Of a DNA stretch of 64,000 nucleotides, positions 11,085 through 22,211 are shown in pieces; position 1 is the first letter of the stretch, and every line of letters starts with the position of its first letter. Made by a program: the position numbers and the translations under genes. Origin of the DNA: Ahaetulla prasina (lineage: Eukaryota > Chordata > Lepidosauria > Squamata > Colubridae). The stretch is taken from the NCBI RefSeq assembly GCF_028640845.1, contig NC_080542.1:149915298-149979297 (forward strand), written 5' to 3'. The notes beneath the pieces are model-generated. The model saw only the letters and a list, made by a program, of their open reading frames with translations. It was not told the origin of the DNA and did not search any database.

Positions 11085-12185
11085 CTAGTTTTGGATGTTA
11101 GTAGGTTGGGGGTTGTGTACAACAGATGGTTGGATAGATGGTTGGATGGTAGTTTGGCTGGTTGGATGGATGGTTGTTTGGATGGCTGGTTGGGTGGCTG
11201 TTTGGATGGCTGTTTGGATGGCTGGTTGGATGGTTGGTTGGATGGTTGGTTGGATGGTTGGTTGGATGATTGGTTGAATGGCTGTTTGGATGGCTGGTAA
11301 GATGGTTGGTTGAATGGATGGTAGGGTGATTGGTACTTGATTGAATGTTGGGATGGCTGGTTGATTGTTATGGATGATGAGGGGTTTGGAGGTGATTTTT
11401 TGGTTGTAGGCTTTATTTTTTATGCAATCAGCACGGTAGTCGATGTATAGGTTGGATTCACCATTGTCTTGTCTTCTTTTAAGTTCTGTGCGAAGTTCAC
11501 GAGAACGTATCCATTGTAGAAAAGATAGTTCAGGACGTGATCTAAGTTTACTGTAGGCAGGGTTGGTTTTAGCAATTGAGTTTATGGTATAAATGAATTT
11601 ACGTTTGCTGTCCTCATTTATACATGTGACTCTACAAAATCTTGGTGCTGTTGACCCATCACTGTTTTTATATTCTGGTCCATCTCTGGAGATAGCAATT
11701 ATTTCATTTGGGGAGGTGGTTGATGAGTTATAATTTCCAATGATGTTGTGAATCTTATTGATATCTGGTTCGTTGGTGTTTTCTAGTCCAAATAATATTG
11801 CATTATTTATTTTTTGTCCTCTCTCCATTGCATCTCTGATTAGTTGGTTGGTAGTTATTTGTTGTTTAGGTTGTGTTGTATTAGTTAGTTGTCTAGGTTG
11901 AGTTGTAGGTTGTGTATTAGGTTGTGTATTATGTGATGATAAATGAGTTGGGAAGAGATTTAGATCATTTGGGTTTTCATTTTTTAGTGTTGAAATTTGT
12001 TTTATCAAGTTTGTGAAACTTTGTTCAATAACTGTTAAAAAAATTTTCTCTAAGTTTTGCTCAATATTTTGTATTCTTTTTTCTAGGTTTTGTTCAATAG
12101 CTAGTAATCTTTTATCTAAGTTTTGTTCAATAGTTATTAATCTTGTTTCTAAGATTTTATCAGCGTTGGATTTTCTGGCTGGCAT
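11085..12185 (-). CDS. LINE X2 ORF1, coiled-coil protein
   Basis: An intact 366-codon frame starts [10 protein letters not shown]. The first 50 residues are an 11-residue coiled-coil repeat ([29 protein letters not shown]), which would support oligomerisation. A middle region (about residues 110-270) carries an RNA-binding-like basic segment ([25 protein letters not shown]). The last 80 or so residues are a low-complexity run of QPTIQPAIQ units encoded by a 12-base minisatellite. It lies just upstream of ORF2, as in two-ORF CR1-type LINEs. It is probably a relic, since ORF2 is broken. Confidence 0.7.
   Translation of the reverse strand: MPARKSNADKILETRLITIEQNLDKRLLAIEQNLEKRIQNIEQNLEKIFLTVIEQSFTNLIKQISTLKNENPNDLNLFPTHLSSHNTQPNTQPTTQPRQLTNTTQPKQQITTNQLIRDAMERGQKINNAILFGLENTNEPDINKIHNIIGNYNSSTTSPNEIIAISRDGPEYKNSDGSTAPRFCRVTCINEDSKRKFIYTINSIAKTNPAYSKLRSRPELSFLQWIRSRELRTELKRRQDNGESNLYIDYRADCIKNKAYNQKITSKPLIIHNNQPAIPTFNQVPITLPSIQPTILPAIQTAIQPIIQPTIQPTIQPTIQPAIQTAIQTATQPAIQTTIHPTSQTTIQPSIQPSVVHNPQPTNIQN
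11104..11335 (-). repeat. 12-base coding minisatellite in ORF1 tail
   Basis: Degenerate units of the type GGATGGTTGGTT (plus strand), broken by GGCTGTTT variants, repeat about 18 times. All lengths are compatible with the ORF1 frame, where they encode [12 protein letters not shown] units. Confidence 0.8.
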
Positions 12186-12419
12186 AGTGATATTTTGAGT
12201 TTTTATGTAATTGGTATTGAAGTAGTATTTTTCTTATTTCTTTGTTTTATTTCAAACTCTTTCCAATTTTAGTAATGAAGAAGTATCTCTCAGTCAAATT
12301 TTCTTAATTTTATCTCTCTCTCTTTTACTTTCTATGGCAATCACTTTGGCAGTTGCTATGGTAATGGGGAATCACTATGGTAACGGTGAAATGCGGCGGG
12401 AAATTTGAAATAATGAGAT

Positions 12420-13102
12420 TGGGTGATTGAAGAAGCCTCTTTAAGGGTGGCCACAATGGCGGGAGTTTCAAAAAGTTAATAGAAGCTGGGAGACTGGAGT
12501 CTCCTCGGAACTCACCAGCAGTCAGTTGGTGGCTTTAATTCCTGGTTGCTACATGGCTTTAAATCGTGGCAACGTGGGAGTTTATTCCCGGTGGTGGTGG
12601 AGAGCGGTGTGGATCGTTGCTGCAGCGTAAAATCGGTGGTGGTGAAGAGTGGCTTGAATCTTCTTGAATCTGGCGATTTGCGGCTGCCTTCTTGAGCTCA
12701 GACCATTCGGATCGCAGGGTGGCGGTCTCCTGTGTCACATCGCAGCGGCAGCAGCCTCCTGGGTCCTCGCCGTGGCCTTCTGGATCGCGGCGGCGGCGGT
12801 CTCCTAGGTTCAAGCCCCGGCCGCCCGAATTGCCTCCTGGATCTCCTCCTGGATCGCGGCGGCGGCGGTCTTTTGGGATCAAGCCGCGGCCGCCCGGATC
12901 GTAGCGGCGGCCGGTTGCCGGATCGCAGTGGTGGTGGTCTCTTGGATCTCGGCGGCGGTGGCGGCTACAGCTCCAGTGGCGGATTTTAAATTTGGTTTTG
13001 GGTTAATTAGAAGCTTCGGGGATTGCCTTCCTAAAGAGCTTTTCGCTCTTTTACAGAGAGCGTTCCTCCGAGGCAACTTTACTGGCTGCCATCTTCCGTG
13101 TG
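12420..13102 (-). promoter_or_regulatory. GC-rich 5' UTR of LINE X2
   Basis: This is the only strongly CpG-rich stretch of the repeat nest. It has CGGCGGCGG and CCGCGGCCGC motifs at 12790-12960 amid AT-rich LINE sequence, and sits at the 5' end of the minus-strand element where LINE internal promoters lie. The plus-strand and minus-strand open frames here are compositional and I do not call them genes. Confidence 0.5.
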
Positions 13103-13345
13103 GTATCTTAGTGTGGTATTGGTGGACAGGTCACATACAATAGTTTCAGGTAGAGAGAGTTTATGTGCAACTTGAATATTTTTTAAGTTCAGTGATTTTT
13201 TGTAAAAAATAGCTACTCCACCATCTCTGTGGTGATCACGATCTGATCGAAGGACTTGGTATTCTTTGTTTGAAATAATGGAGTCAGTGAAGGATGAGTT
13301 TAGCCATGTTTCACAAACAAATATGATGTCAAATGTACCATTGTT
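13103..13345 (-). mobile_element. CR1-group LINE 'X1', continuation
   Basis: The sequence matches the start of ORF2 of X2 (around 10748-10985) including the endonuclease YRSDH region, and continues X1 beyond the X2 insertion. It ends at an (AAT)n run at 13346-13367. Confidence 0.7.
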
Positions 13346-15182
13346 TAATAATAATAATAATAATAAGTATTATTAAAAATAATACTTGCTATAGCCTTCC
13401 CCCTTACTACACAACAACGACAACAAACACCTTGCAACTTACTGTTTATTATACAAAAGGGAATCAAAATACATTCACACCAGTTTTTACCATCAACATA
13501 CTCACATTTGCACTGCAATCAGACTGCTTGTGTAAATCAATTTCACGTGCAAAAATCCCATTTTATTCCCCTTTCTCCATGCAAAGCAATCATTACAATT
13601 ATTTTAGGGAGCTTTTTCACAAGCCAATGAGCTTCATTTTCTATTACTAGAAGAGCTCATCCTCCCCCCAGGTTGGGAAATGATTATACACACACCATTA
13701 AACAACATTTCCAGACCTGGGGAGGTTTTGTCCTTTTAAATCTCCACTTTTTCTTTCTTTGGGCAACCTGTAGTTTATTCTTGAAGTAATGGGAAAACTC
13801 AGAGAGCAGTTTCAATCATAAATGTGACTCTGGGCCCCAACTACTTCCTGTTTCCCACAGCTTCAAGCCCAAGCTGAGAAACTTACTTAATTTGCCAGCT
13901 GACCAAACATCACAATCAATTCAGTCCCATTCAATTCTACTATTGCTATTACTACTAGTGCTATTATTATCAATGCATATCCAAGAATTTTTAACAGAAA
14001 TCAAGTCAAATTCTCATGTAGACAGAGAAATAACAATAAACCTTTTCTTCTTTACTCTTAGTTCTTTCAGAATTTTCTGGCTTTTTTGAGAATAATAAAT
14101 TCTGGAGATCTTTCTAACACTAATGCCAACCAGTATTAAGATTATAATTTATTAAGCTAGAATTAGTTCCTAACAATTCCTAATTTCTGACAGTATACAA
14201 TAATATAAGCAGAAGCCAATAACAAAGCTCAATTTGTAATAAATGATTTCTAGCAGTATATCATAGCAGAAGCGATTACTATGTTCCTTCAGTAGAGAAA
14301 TTAACCTGAGGGAAAGGTAGAGAGAGAGGTCTGAGAGGAAAAAATAAGTAAAGAAGGAGGAAGGAGAAAGAAAGAGATCAAGAGAAAGGGAGGGAGGGAG
14401 GCCAGGGAATTAACAAAGGAGCAGAGGCGATGGAAGGAGAGACCAGCAAGCAGAAGGAGAAGACAGAGAGAGAGAAAGGAAGATGGGCTGATCGACTGTC
14501 TGACCACCATCCCACCACATGACCTGCCTGCTGGGAGAAGGTATCATAAAGGATCAGCTGAAACAACAAGACACCAGACTCCAGCTGACCAAAGCAACTG
14601 GAGCTGCCTGAGTGAGGGACCAGGGTGGACTGGAAGCCCTAATGACAGGGGAATGTTGCAGGGGAAGGTCCCGGGTGCCTGGAAAAGAGGGCTAGGGGAA
14701 ACTGGACTCCAGAGACCCTTTTGGCTGGAAAAGGCTGGAAGCAGAGGCTGAACTGAGCATGACAGAATCGACTGCAGATGCTACAAGATGGGCAGAGGTT
14801 CAATGGCTCCATGAGGGCACAATCTCAACTTTTGACTATGTCCCACAGATACTCCTGAAAGTCAGTGCAATTTCTGATAGCATCATTGGAGTTTGAAAAT
14901 CTCAGTTGTTTTGGAGAGTCCCTCTATGTCTGAGGTCCACCTCTGGACCCCTCCCCTCAGACCAATTGGAGAGCCCAGAGGGGTAACCATGGGGTGGAGA
15001 GTGAGGAGGGTGTCTAACCTTAACAAGAGAAGGTAGAGGGGGAGGGGCAGTGGGAAGAAGAACTGTCTTCTTCCAGAAGATCCCAACTCTTCTCGCTCTT
15101 GGAAAAGGGGTGCAAATTTCAGAAATGCAGTTTTTGGGGGAACATTGCCCAAACTCCCTATGAATAGAAGCAGCTCCTCAAA
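13346..15182. other. Stretch without recognisable gene
   Basis: It opens with an (AAT)n microsatellite (13346-13367). The rest is AT-rich unique-looking sequence, then a purine-rich stretch at 14300-14480 (GAGA/GGAA). No splice-bounded exon, tRNA or LINE frame could be supported. It may contain old, unrecognised repeats. Confidence 0.4.
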
Positions 15183-15320
15183 GCAGGAGGTCTCCAAACT
15201 CGGCAACTTTAAGACTTGTGGACTTCAACTCCCACAATTCCTCAGGTAACATAGCAGGCTATGGAAATATGGGAGTTGAAGTCCACAAATCTTAAAGTTG
15301 TCGAGTTGGGGAACACCTGC
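15183..15320. mobile_element. Palindromic MITE, hAT-like
   Basis: The two ends form a long imperfect inverted repeat. GCAGGAGGTCTCCAAACTCG at the left pairs with the complement of CGAGTTGGGGAACACCTGC at the right. The arms extend through AACTTTAAGA and GGACTTCAACTCCCA. This foldback structure is typical of short nonautonomous DNA transposons common in squamates. No clean 8-base target duplication was seen. Confidence 0.6.
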
Positions 15321-16257
15321 AAGGACCAAAAGAGGTATTTGTTGCCTTCTACTGGATGGTTTTAGAACTCATTTCTCAAACACATTTCCTATTTCTCTTC
15401 TGGTAAAGTAAAGGGACTTAAATGAATAATTAAATAGAAAGATTGCTTGATTTATTTTCCTGGTCCTTCGTCCTTCCTTTTCTGAATGCACTGAAGATAA
15501 AGCAGAAGAGGCTTTCCTTAAACTTCCCAGGCTGAGCCTTGAACCTGGAGCTGGATGGACAAAGTGGTGGTGGTCTTTGGAGGAAGTGGGTGCAGCTGGC
15601 ACCGAGAATAGGACAAGTGAAGGGATTCCCAGTTTCTCCTGCTTTGAGGAAGACCCTCCCCTTCCCCCCTCCTCTCCCTCAGCCTCCCAGCAGACATGAA
15701 GGAGACCTTCAAGAATGGAGAGAAAAAGTTATCCCCATTTCAGAGACTCTTTTTAGGATAGAAAACCTGGAAGAGCTGATGCGATGCAGCAGGATATGCT
15801 AATTGCTTGAAATTACAATCTCTGGACTCTGTTCCCATCATAAACTCCACCGGCAGTTCAAAGGACGAGGAGATCTGGCAGAGAAGCAGTGGAGAGCAGC
15901 ACATCCACTTGCCACCTGGGATTCCTGATTCCCTCCCACCAGGTGAGGCCCCCCAGAAGCGCCAAGACCCCCAATCTGCCGTTTCATGGGACGGGGAGTC
16001 AAATGGGGTGAGAGCAGGGCTCCTCCTGGGCATTGGTGGAGAGCTGCTCCTTTTACACCAGAAGAAGCGATTCCTCATCTGTGGGAGAGGCTGATGGGTG
16101 GCTGGGACGGCGGAGACCCCAATATTAGGAAAGGAAATCAGAGGGGGATTAGCAGCTGAGACCCTCAGGATCCCACCTTCCTTGTTAGGAAAGGCTACTG
16201 GAGGTGGAGGAGGGAGGGGGAGGGAAAAGCAGGCGACGTAGCAACAGGTGTGGCACA
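15321..16257. other. Stretch without recognisable gene
   Basis: Unique-looking sequence with several short open frames and no supportable splice or domain signal. It runs up to the 5'-truncated start of a CR1 element. Confidence 0.35.
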
Positions 16258-17612
16258 GAAGATCCAGGAAATCCAGGAAACTACAGACCTATCAGTCTGA
16301 CCTCAATACCGGGGAAGATTCTGGAAAAGATAATCAAGCAACGAATCACCGAACACCTAGAAGCAAACAAAGTAATAACCAAAAGCCAACATGGGTTTGT
16401 CAAAAACAGATCATGCCAGACTAATCTTATCGCATTCTTTGACAAAATGACAAAATTAGTAGACCAGAGGAATGCTGTCGATATAATTTACTTGGACTTC
16501 AGTAAAGCATTTGATAAAGTAGACCATAACCTACTACTAGATAAAGTAGAAAAATGTGGGTTAGACAGCACCACCACCAGATGGATTCGTAATTGGCTGA
16601 CCAACCGCACTCAACGTGTAGTCCTCAACGGAACTACATCCACATGGAGGGAAGTATGCAGTGGAGTACCCCAAGGATCTGTTTTAGGCCCAGTACTCTT
16701 CAACATCTTCATCAATGACTTGGACGAGGGGATAGATGGGGAACTCATCAAATTTGCAGATGACACCAAGCTGGCAGGAATAGCCAACACTCCAGAAGAT
16801 AGGCTCAAGTTACAGAAAGATCTTGACAGACTTGAACATTGGGCGCTATCTAACAAAATGAAATTCAACAGTGAAAAAGTAAGGTTCTACATTTAGGCCA
16901 AAAACAAAATGCACCAGTACCGTATATGGTACCTTGCTCAATAGTAGTACCTGTGAGAGGGATCTTGGAGTCCTAGTGGATAACCATTTAGATATGAGCC
17001 AGCAGTGTGCAGCAGCTGTTAAAAAACACAGTTCTGGGCTGCATAAACAGAGGGATAGAATCAAGATCACGTGAAGTGTTAGTGCCACTTTATAATGCCT
17101 TGGTAAGGCCACACTTGGAATATTGCATCCAGTTTTGGTCACCACGATGTAAAAAAGATGTTGAGACTCTAGAAAGAGTGCAGAGAAGAGCAACAAAGAT
17201 GATTAGGGGACTGAGGCTAAAACATATGAAGAACGGTTGCAGGAACTGGGTATGTCTAGTTTAACAAAAAGAAGGACTAGGGGAGACATGATAGCTGTGT
17301 TCCAATATCTTAGGGGCTGCCACAAAGAAGAGGGAGTCAGGCTGTTCACCAAAGCACCTGAGGGTAGAACAAGAAGCAATGGGTGGAAACTGGTCAAAGA
17401 AAGAAGCAACTTAGAACTAAGGAGAAATTTCCTGACAGTTAGAACAATTAATAAGTGGAACGACTTGCCTTCAGAAGTTGTGAATGCTCCAACACTGGAA
17501 ATTTTTAAGAAAATGTTGGATAACCATCTGACTGAGATGGTATAGGGTTTCCTGCCTGGGCAGGGGGTTGGACTAGAAGGCCTCCAAGGTCCCTTCCAAC
17601 TCTGATGTTATG
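16258..17612 (+). mobile_element. CR1 LINE, 5'-truncated
   Basis: It begins in the reverse transcriptase at [20 protein letters not shown] and runs through [22 protein letters not shown] and the catalytic [11 protein letters not shown] to the canonical CR1 C-terminus (WNDLPSEVVNAPTLEIFKK) and 3' UTR (GGTTGGACTAGAAGGCCTCC). Small deletions near 16880, 17015 and 17210 break the frame relative to the better copy at 37525-39335. It ends in a short ATGTT repeat. Confidence 0.9.
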
Positions 17613-17639
17613 TTATGTTATGTTGCTTGTTGTTGCTTA

Positions 17640-18211
17640 AGTTGTTATGTTGCTTAAGTTGTTAATTGCTACCAACTTGCCTTCCATTGAGGACCTGTAT
17701 ACTGCACGAATCAAGAAGAGAGCCGTGAAAATATTTGCAGATCCCTCGCATCCTGGACATAAACTGTTTCAACTCCTACCCTCAAAACGACGCTATAGAG
17801 CACTGCACACCAGAACAACTAGACACAAGAACAGTTTTTCCCCGAAGGCCATCACTCTGCTAAACAAATAATTCCCTCAACACTGTCAGACTATTTACTG
17901 AATCTGCACTACTATTAATCGTTTCATAGTTCCCATCACCAATCTCTTTCCACTTATGACTGTATGACTATAACTTGTTGCTGGCAATCCTTATGATTTA
18001 TATTGATATATTGATCATCAATTGTGTTGTAAATGTTGTACCTTGATGAACGTATCTTTTCTTTTATGTACACTGAGAGCATATGCACCAAGACAAATTC
18101 CTTGTGTGTCCAATCACACTTGGCCAATAAAATTCTATTCTATTCTATTCTATTCTATTCTATTCTATTCTATTCTATTCTATTCTATTCTATTCTATTC
18201 TATTCTATTCT
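17640..18211 (+). mobile_element. CR1-L3 (Snake1) LINE 3' end with (ATTCT)n tail
   Basis: The last part of the LINE ORF is legible (17647-17871: LYTARIKKRAVKIF, HPGHKLFQLLPSKRRYRALHTRTTRHKNSF). The 3' UTR (GCACCAAGACAAATTCCTTG, CCAATCACACTTGGCCAATAAAA) and an (ATTCT)n microsatellite at 18127-18211 follow. This tail is known as a snake-typical LINE-born microsatellite and supports the snake assignment. Further copies of the tail are at 28444-28606 and, reversed, at 46248-46493. Confidence 0.85.
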
Positions 18212-18539
18212 GTTAAGTCCAGAAGCACCAGTATTTGGGGGCGGGGCATTTCAGGTAATTTGATGGGGGGGGTTTGCTGCTTTTCTGAAGGCTGCTGAGT
18301 TCTGCCCAGGTAGCCAGACAAGGAGAGAGCTGCAATTGAGCGCAGGGAGAAGACACCTTCGTCCAACCCCTCCCATCCAATCGGAGCTCTCTTCCCTCTG
18401 GGGAGCTTTTCCATTGAGATGCCAAATTCTGGCCCTCCTGGGGGGATTTGCCCCCTCCCCAATGCAGGAGGGGGAGCGCAGGTGGGTGTGTTCCCCCCTG
18501 GAGGCTCCAACTGCACCTTCCAAAGAGGAAACAGCTTCA
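18212..18539. other. Unassigned sequence between LINE copies
   Basis: About 330 bases of moderately GC-rich sequence with no domain or repeat signature that I recognise. Confidence 0.3.
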
Positions 18540-18858
18540 TTCGTCCTCCTCCTTCTAATACTTGCAATAGGTCATCATATGTTTTAGCCTCCAGTCCCCT
18601 AATCCTCTTGGTTGCTCTTCTCTGCACTTTTTCTAGAGTCTCAACATCTTTTTTATAGTGTGGTGACCAAAACTGTATGCAGTACTCTAGGTGTGATCTT
18701 ACTAGGCTTTATAGATTGGTATTAGTACCTCCCTTGATCTTGATTGTATCCCTCTGCTAATGCAATTCAGGATTGCATTGGCTTTTTTGGCTGCCGCTGC
18801 ACACTGCTGGCTCATATTTAATTGGTTGTCCACTAAGACTCCAAGATCCCTCTTACAG
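18540..18858 (-). mobile_element. CR1 LINE C-terminal piece (left half of split copy)
   Basis: On the minus strand it encodes the CR1 C-terminus ([23 protein letters not shown]) and upstream RT tail. It is cut at 18858 after TCTTACAG by the A/T-rich tail of another LINE. The remaining CR1 continues from about 19597. Confidence 0.7.
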
Positions 18859-19532
18859 TTTATTTATTTTTATTTATTTATTTATTTATTTTGTCACAAC
18901 AGTATATGAAAATAACTATATAATATAGCATGAAAATAACTATATAATATATAAGCATATATATGAGTGTAATGTATTTGAATTTTAGGAGGGAAATTTG
19001 AGCGGGAAAATGCACGTTGCTGATTGGCTGATGCCTCAGCCAAATTACTATTTAAAGAGGGTTTTTTTCCTGTTGGCTTTTGCTGGGATCACAATAAACT
19101 AAAGAGCTGTTGTCACTTGTATCGTTTCTTGCCTCTTCATTGCCCGAACTTAACAATGAGCATAAGTATGTAATAACTATATTAATTGGATATAACAAAA
19201 GGAAACAATAGGACAGGAATAGTAGGTACATTTGTGCTCTTATGCACGCCCCTAACAGACCTCTTAGGAATGGGGTGAGGTCAATAGTAGAGAGTTTTTG
19301 GTTGAAGCTTTGGGGATTTTGAGAAGAGACCACAGAGTCAGGAAGTGTATTCCAAGCATTAACAACTCTGTTACTGAAGTCGTATTTTCTGCAATCAAGA
19401 TTGGAGTGGTTCACATTAAGTTTGAATCTATTGTTTGCTCTTGTATTGTTGTGATTGAAGCTGAAGTAGTCTTTTACAGGAAGGACATTGCAATAGATGA
19501 TTCTGTGAGTTAAACACAGGTCCTGTCGAAGT
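18859..19532 (-). mobile_element. CR1-group LINE X family, 3' end inserted in CR1
   Basis: The (AAAT)n tail at 18859-18893, the 3' UTR and the last 56 codons of ORF2 (LDCRKYDFSNRVVNAWNTLPDSVVS, TPFLRGL) match element X2 at about 8079-8520. It is 5'-truncated near 19532. A solo LTR is inserted in its 3' UTR at 18968-19155. Confidence 0.75.
18968..19155 (+). mobile_element. Solo LTR, 188 bp, with 5-bp target duplication
   Basis: The segment starts TG and ends CA, and is flanked by ATGAG on both sides (18963-18967 and 19156-19160). The empty target is recognisable in the X family 3' UTR. Inside are a TATTTAAAG TATA-like box (about 19049) and an AATAAA polyadenylation signal (about 19094) followed by a T/G-rich stretch, in the U3-R-U5 order of an LTR. 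A 5-base duplication fits many LTR retroelements. No internal gag/pol sequence is present, so the family is unknown. Confidence 0.75.
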
Positions 19533-19606
19533 TAAGTTAACTATTAAGTAACTTAATAATTACTGTCAAAGTTAACTATTAAGTAACTTAATAGTTACTG
19601 CTATTA
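19533..19606. repeat. Two-copy tandem repeat, about 33 bp
   Basis: GTTAACTATTAAGTAACTTA followed by ATWRTTACTG occurs twice in tandem at the junction of the X-family insertion and the CR1 it entered. Confidence 0.7.
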
Positions 19607-21192
19607 AGCCTGGTTTCCCCCAGTTTATATGTGTGCTTTTGGTTTTTCTTACCTAAGTGTAAGACTTTACTTTTCTCTGCATTGGATTTCATTGTGTTAG
19701 ATAGGGCCGAAGGTTCAAGTCTATCAAGATCCATCTGGATCTTGAGCTTATCATCTAGAGCAGGAGTATCAAACTCAAGGCCTGTGGGCTGAATCCAGCC
19801 CACAATGTGGTCGGATCTGGCCCACGGGGCCATCCTGGAAAATGTAAGGGGCTGATCCGCATCATTTTGGCCTGGTCTACCTGCGTCTACCCAATGCAAA
19901 GAGGAAACAGCAGTTTGGGGTGTGGTGTCAAACTGGCCACACCCACCCAGTCAGCCACACCCATCAGCCCTCCCCAGGTCAACCAAAGCCCCTCAATGAA
20001 ATTGAGTTTGACACCCTTCATCTAGAGAGTTGGCTATATCTGCCAGCTTAGTATCATCTGCAAATTTGGTAAGTTCCTCTTTTATTCCTTCATCTAAGTC
20101 TTTTATGAAGATATTGAAGAGTCCTGGGCCTAAGATGGAACCTTGTGGTACCCCACTGCTTACTTCCCTCCATGTAGACTTAGGCCCATTAAGGACTACG
20201 TGTTGAGTACGGTTTGTCAGCCAGTTGCGAATCCATCTGATGGTGATGCTGTCTATCCCACTTTTTTCTAGCTTAGTAAGAAATAGGTTGTGGTCTACTT
20301 TGTTGAATGCCTTGCTGAAGTCTATTATGTCCACAGCATTTCACTGGTCTACTAATTTAGTCACTATGTGAAAGAATGAAATAAGATTGCTTTGGCATGA
20401 TTTGTTTTTAACAAACCCGTGCTGACTTCTAGTTATTACTTCACTCGTTTTTAGAAGTTCGCAGATCTGTTATTTATTATATTTTCCAGATTATCTTTTC
20501 CATTTCTTCCTGCGTATTGATGTTAGGCTGATTGGTCTGTAGTTTCCTGCATCCGGTTTTTTTTTTTTTTTCCTTTTTTTGAAGATGAGAATCATATCTT
20601 TTCCAGTCCTTTGGTAGTTTCCTGATACTCTAGGATTTTTGAAAAATATGGTACAATGGTTCTGAGATGAAATCTGCCAGCTCCTTCAGAAATCTTGGAT
20701 GTAATCCACTACGTCCTGGTGATTTATCTTCATCAAGATCAGACTGGTGTTCTCTTACCATTTTTTTTTTGACATATTTTAACTTTTGTTTCTAATCTGT
20801 CTTTTACACTTGTGTTTTTGGTAGTTTGGGCTATAGTTTCTTTTTGCGTGAAGACCGATGCAAAGAATGAGTTAAGCAGCTCTGCTTTTTCTCTACTGCT
20901 TCTCTTTTTAGTGAACCAGCCGTTTCCTTGATTTTTTTCTTGTTATTTATATGTTGAAAGAAACTTTTTTAAAACTTATCTTTGACTTTTGTTGCAAGTC
21001 TTTGTTCATTCTGAGCCTTTGCTTTCCTGACTTTGTCTTTGTAGGTTTTGGCTACCTGCTGATAATCTGCCTTAATTATGTGTCCCTCTTTCCATTTTTT
21101 GTATTTGTCCTTTTTGTCCTTTAGTTTATCAGAGGGATCTTTGTGCAGCCATGCTGGATACACTCCCTGCACCCACTCCCCAAGAATCCCCA
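19597..21192 (-). mobile_element. CR1 LINE, right half of split copy
   Basis: The minus strand encodes a diverged CR1: the linker before the RT (YKDKVRKAKAQNEQRL at 20969-21193), then the RT with [22 protein letters not shown] and [10 protein letters not shown] (19993-20334), broken by many frameshifts. A hAT-type element is inserted at 19761-20029. It joins 18540-18858 across the X-family insertion. Confidence 0.75.
19761..20029. mobile_element. hAT-type nonautonomous DNA transposon with 8-bp TSD
   Basis: Terminal inverted repeats CAGGAGTATCAAACTCAA and TTGAGTTTGACACCCTTC enclose a GC-rich 269-base body without a transposase frame. ATCTAGAG flanks it exactly on both sides (19753-19760 and 20030-20037), the 8-base duplication expected for hAT. 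The CR1 reading across the duplication is continuous. Confidence 0.8.
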
Positions 21193-22211
21193 AGAATCCC
21201 CAACACCAAAACCAAATCAGCTTTTTCTCTATGGAGAAATAGAGTCACAATCTCCTGCATCGCCCTCTTCTGATGAAGAGAGGAACCGTGACCATTGTAA
21301 CTCCCGCCTAAAAGAGTAAGACCAGAAGGACCAGGATATTATTAAAAGGATGTAATTAAAATAACCTTTGCCTGAGGAGTTGCCAATTTTGGCCCCTCAA
21401 AGACTTCTGTACTGCCACCAGCTGTGCGCTGTGCCTGCTGCTCCTACCCCAAGGGTCTCTGTGGAGTGTTCCTTTCTCAGCCAACCCAGAATGTGGACTG
21501 CCATCAGTGGGGGGAATGTGGCTTGTGCCCACATCCTGCATCCCCTTGTAGGAATTTAGCACCCACCCCCCTCCTAGAAGAATGAAATATTTTAGAAAAT
21601 ATTTAAAAGGCAGAATATATTTCCCTGGATGAGAAATGGAGAAACATGTTTTAAAGACAAAGCAGCTCCCTGCAACTTCCTACCCCCCCCCACCTTTGTC
21701 AATGGGTCAGAGGTAGAAACTCATTCTCCCCATCTTTGTCAATGGGCAATTAAGGCTTCAGCCAAACTCACTCAATCCCCCCACCTTTGTCAATTACCAT
21801 CATTTGCAACATAATAGAATAGAACTCACCACATGGCAAGGCTCAGGCAAGCTTGAGAGACAACCTACAATGTTAGCTAAGACCCCCACCACCTGGGAGT
21901 CTGACAACCAATCAGGATACTCTTCCTGTGCCCCAGAAAGTTCAAAGCTCAGAAAAAGCATAAAGCCAGGGAGCACACAGGATCTCAGCCCTTTTCTGTT
22001 CAGGAACTCAAGCCATGTGATCCTGACCACCATTAAACCATCTTTCCAAGCAGTCTCCATGTTTCCAGTGTCTTTGTCCCCACTTGGAACTGAACCCAGA
22101 TGGATATTTCTTCCAACACCCTCACAGACTCAACTGTCAGTATTTGCCTCCTCCAGATGTTTCTCCTCTCTTATAGAGCAGCAGAAGCATCTTCAATTGT
22201 AGGAGCCCAAC
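21193..22211. other. Stretch upstream of SNTX-like gene
   Basis: It holds three imperfect direct copies of CACCTTTGTCAATGGG (about 21700, 21742, 21780) and a region at about 21800-22130 that resembles an LTR U5 end (ATTAAA, CA-rich), but without matching target duplications. No gene is recognisable. An AG at 22200-22201 and a short 5' UTR precede the ATG at 22212. Confidence 0.35.

Larger units (their letters stand above)
8079..13102 (-). mobile_element. Full-length CR1-group LINE 'X2' inserted in X1
   Basis: An approximately 5.0 kb minus-strand LINE has all parts in order: GC-rich 5' UTR (13102 to about 12200), ORF1 (12185-11085), ORF2 endonuclease (11030-10056), ORF2 reverse transcriptase (9537-8266), and a 3' UTR ending in an (AAAT)n tail at about 8079-8100. 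It sits inside an older copy of the same family. The flanks read GAATCTTA (8071-8078) and GTATCTTA (13103-13110), a probable slightly diverged target duplication. Frameshifts in ORF2 and a catalytic change (see RT entry) mean it is no longer active. Confidence 0.75.

Noticed and set aside
12559..13076. Arg/Pro/Gly-rich frames on both strands
   Set aside because: They fall in the CpG-rich 5' UTR of LINE X2 and are compositional.
18127..18211. CRISPR-like regular repeat
   Set aside because: The unit is a 5-base ATTCT microsatellite without spacers, the tail of a snake L3 LINE; the sequence is eukaryotic.
21800..22135. Possible second LTR upstream of the SNTX-like gene
   Set aside because: TG...CA borders can be chosen in several ways, and no matching target duplication or partner LTR was found.
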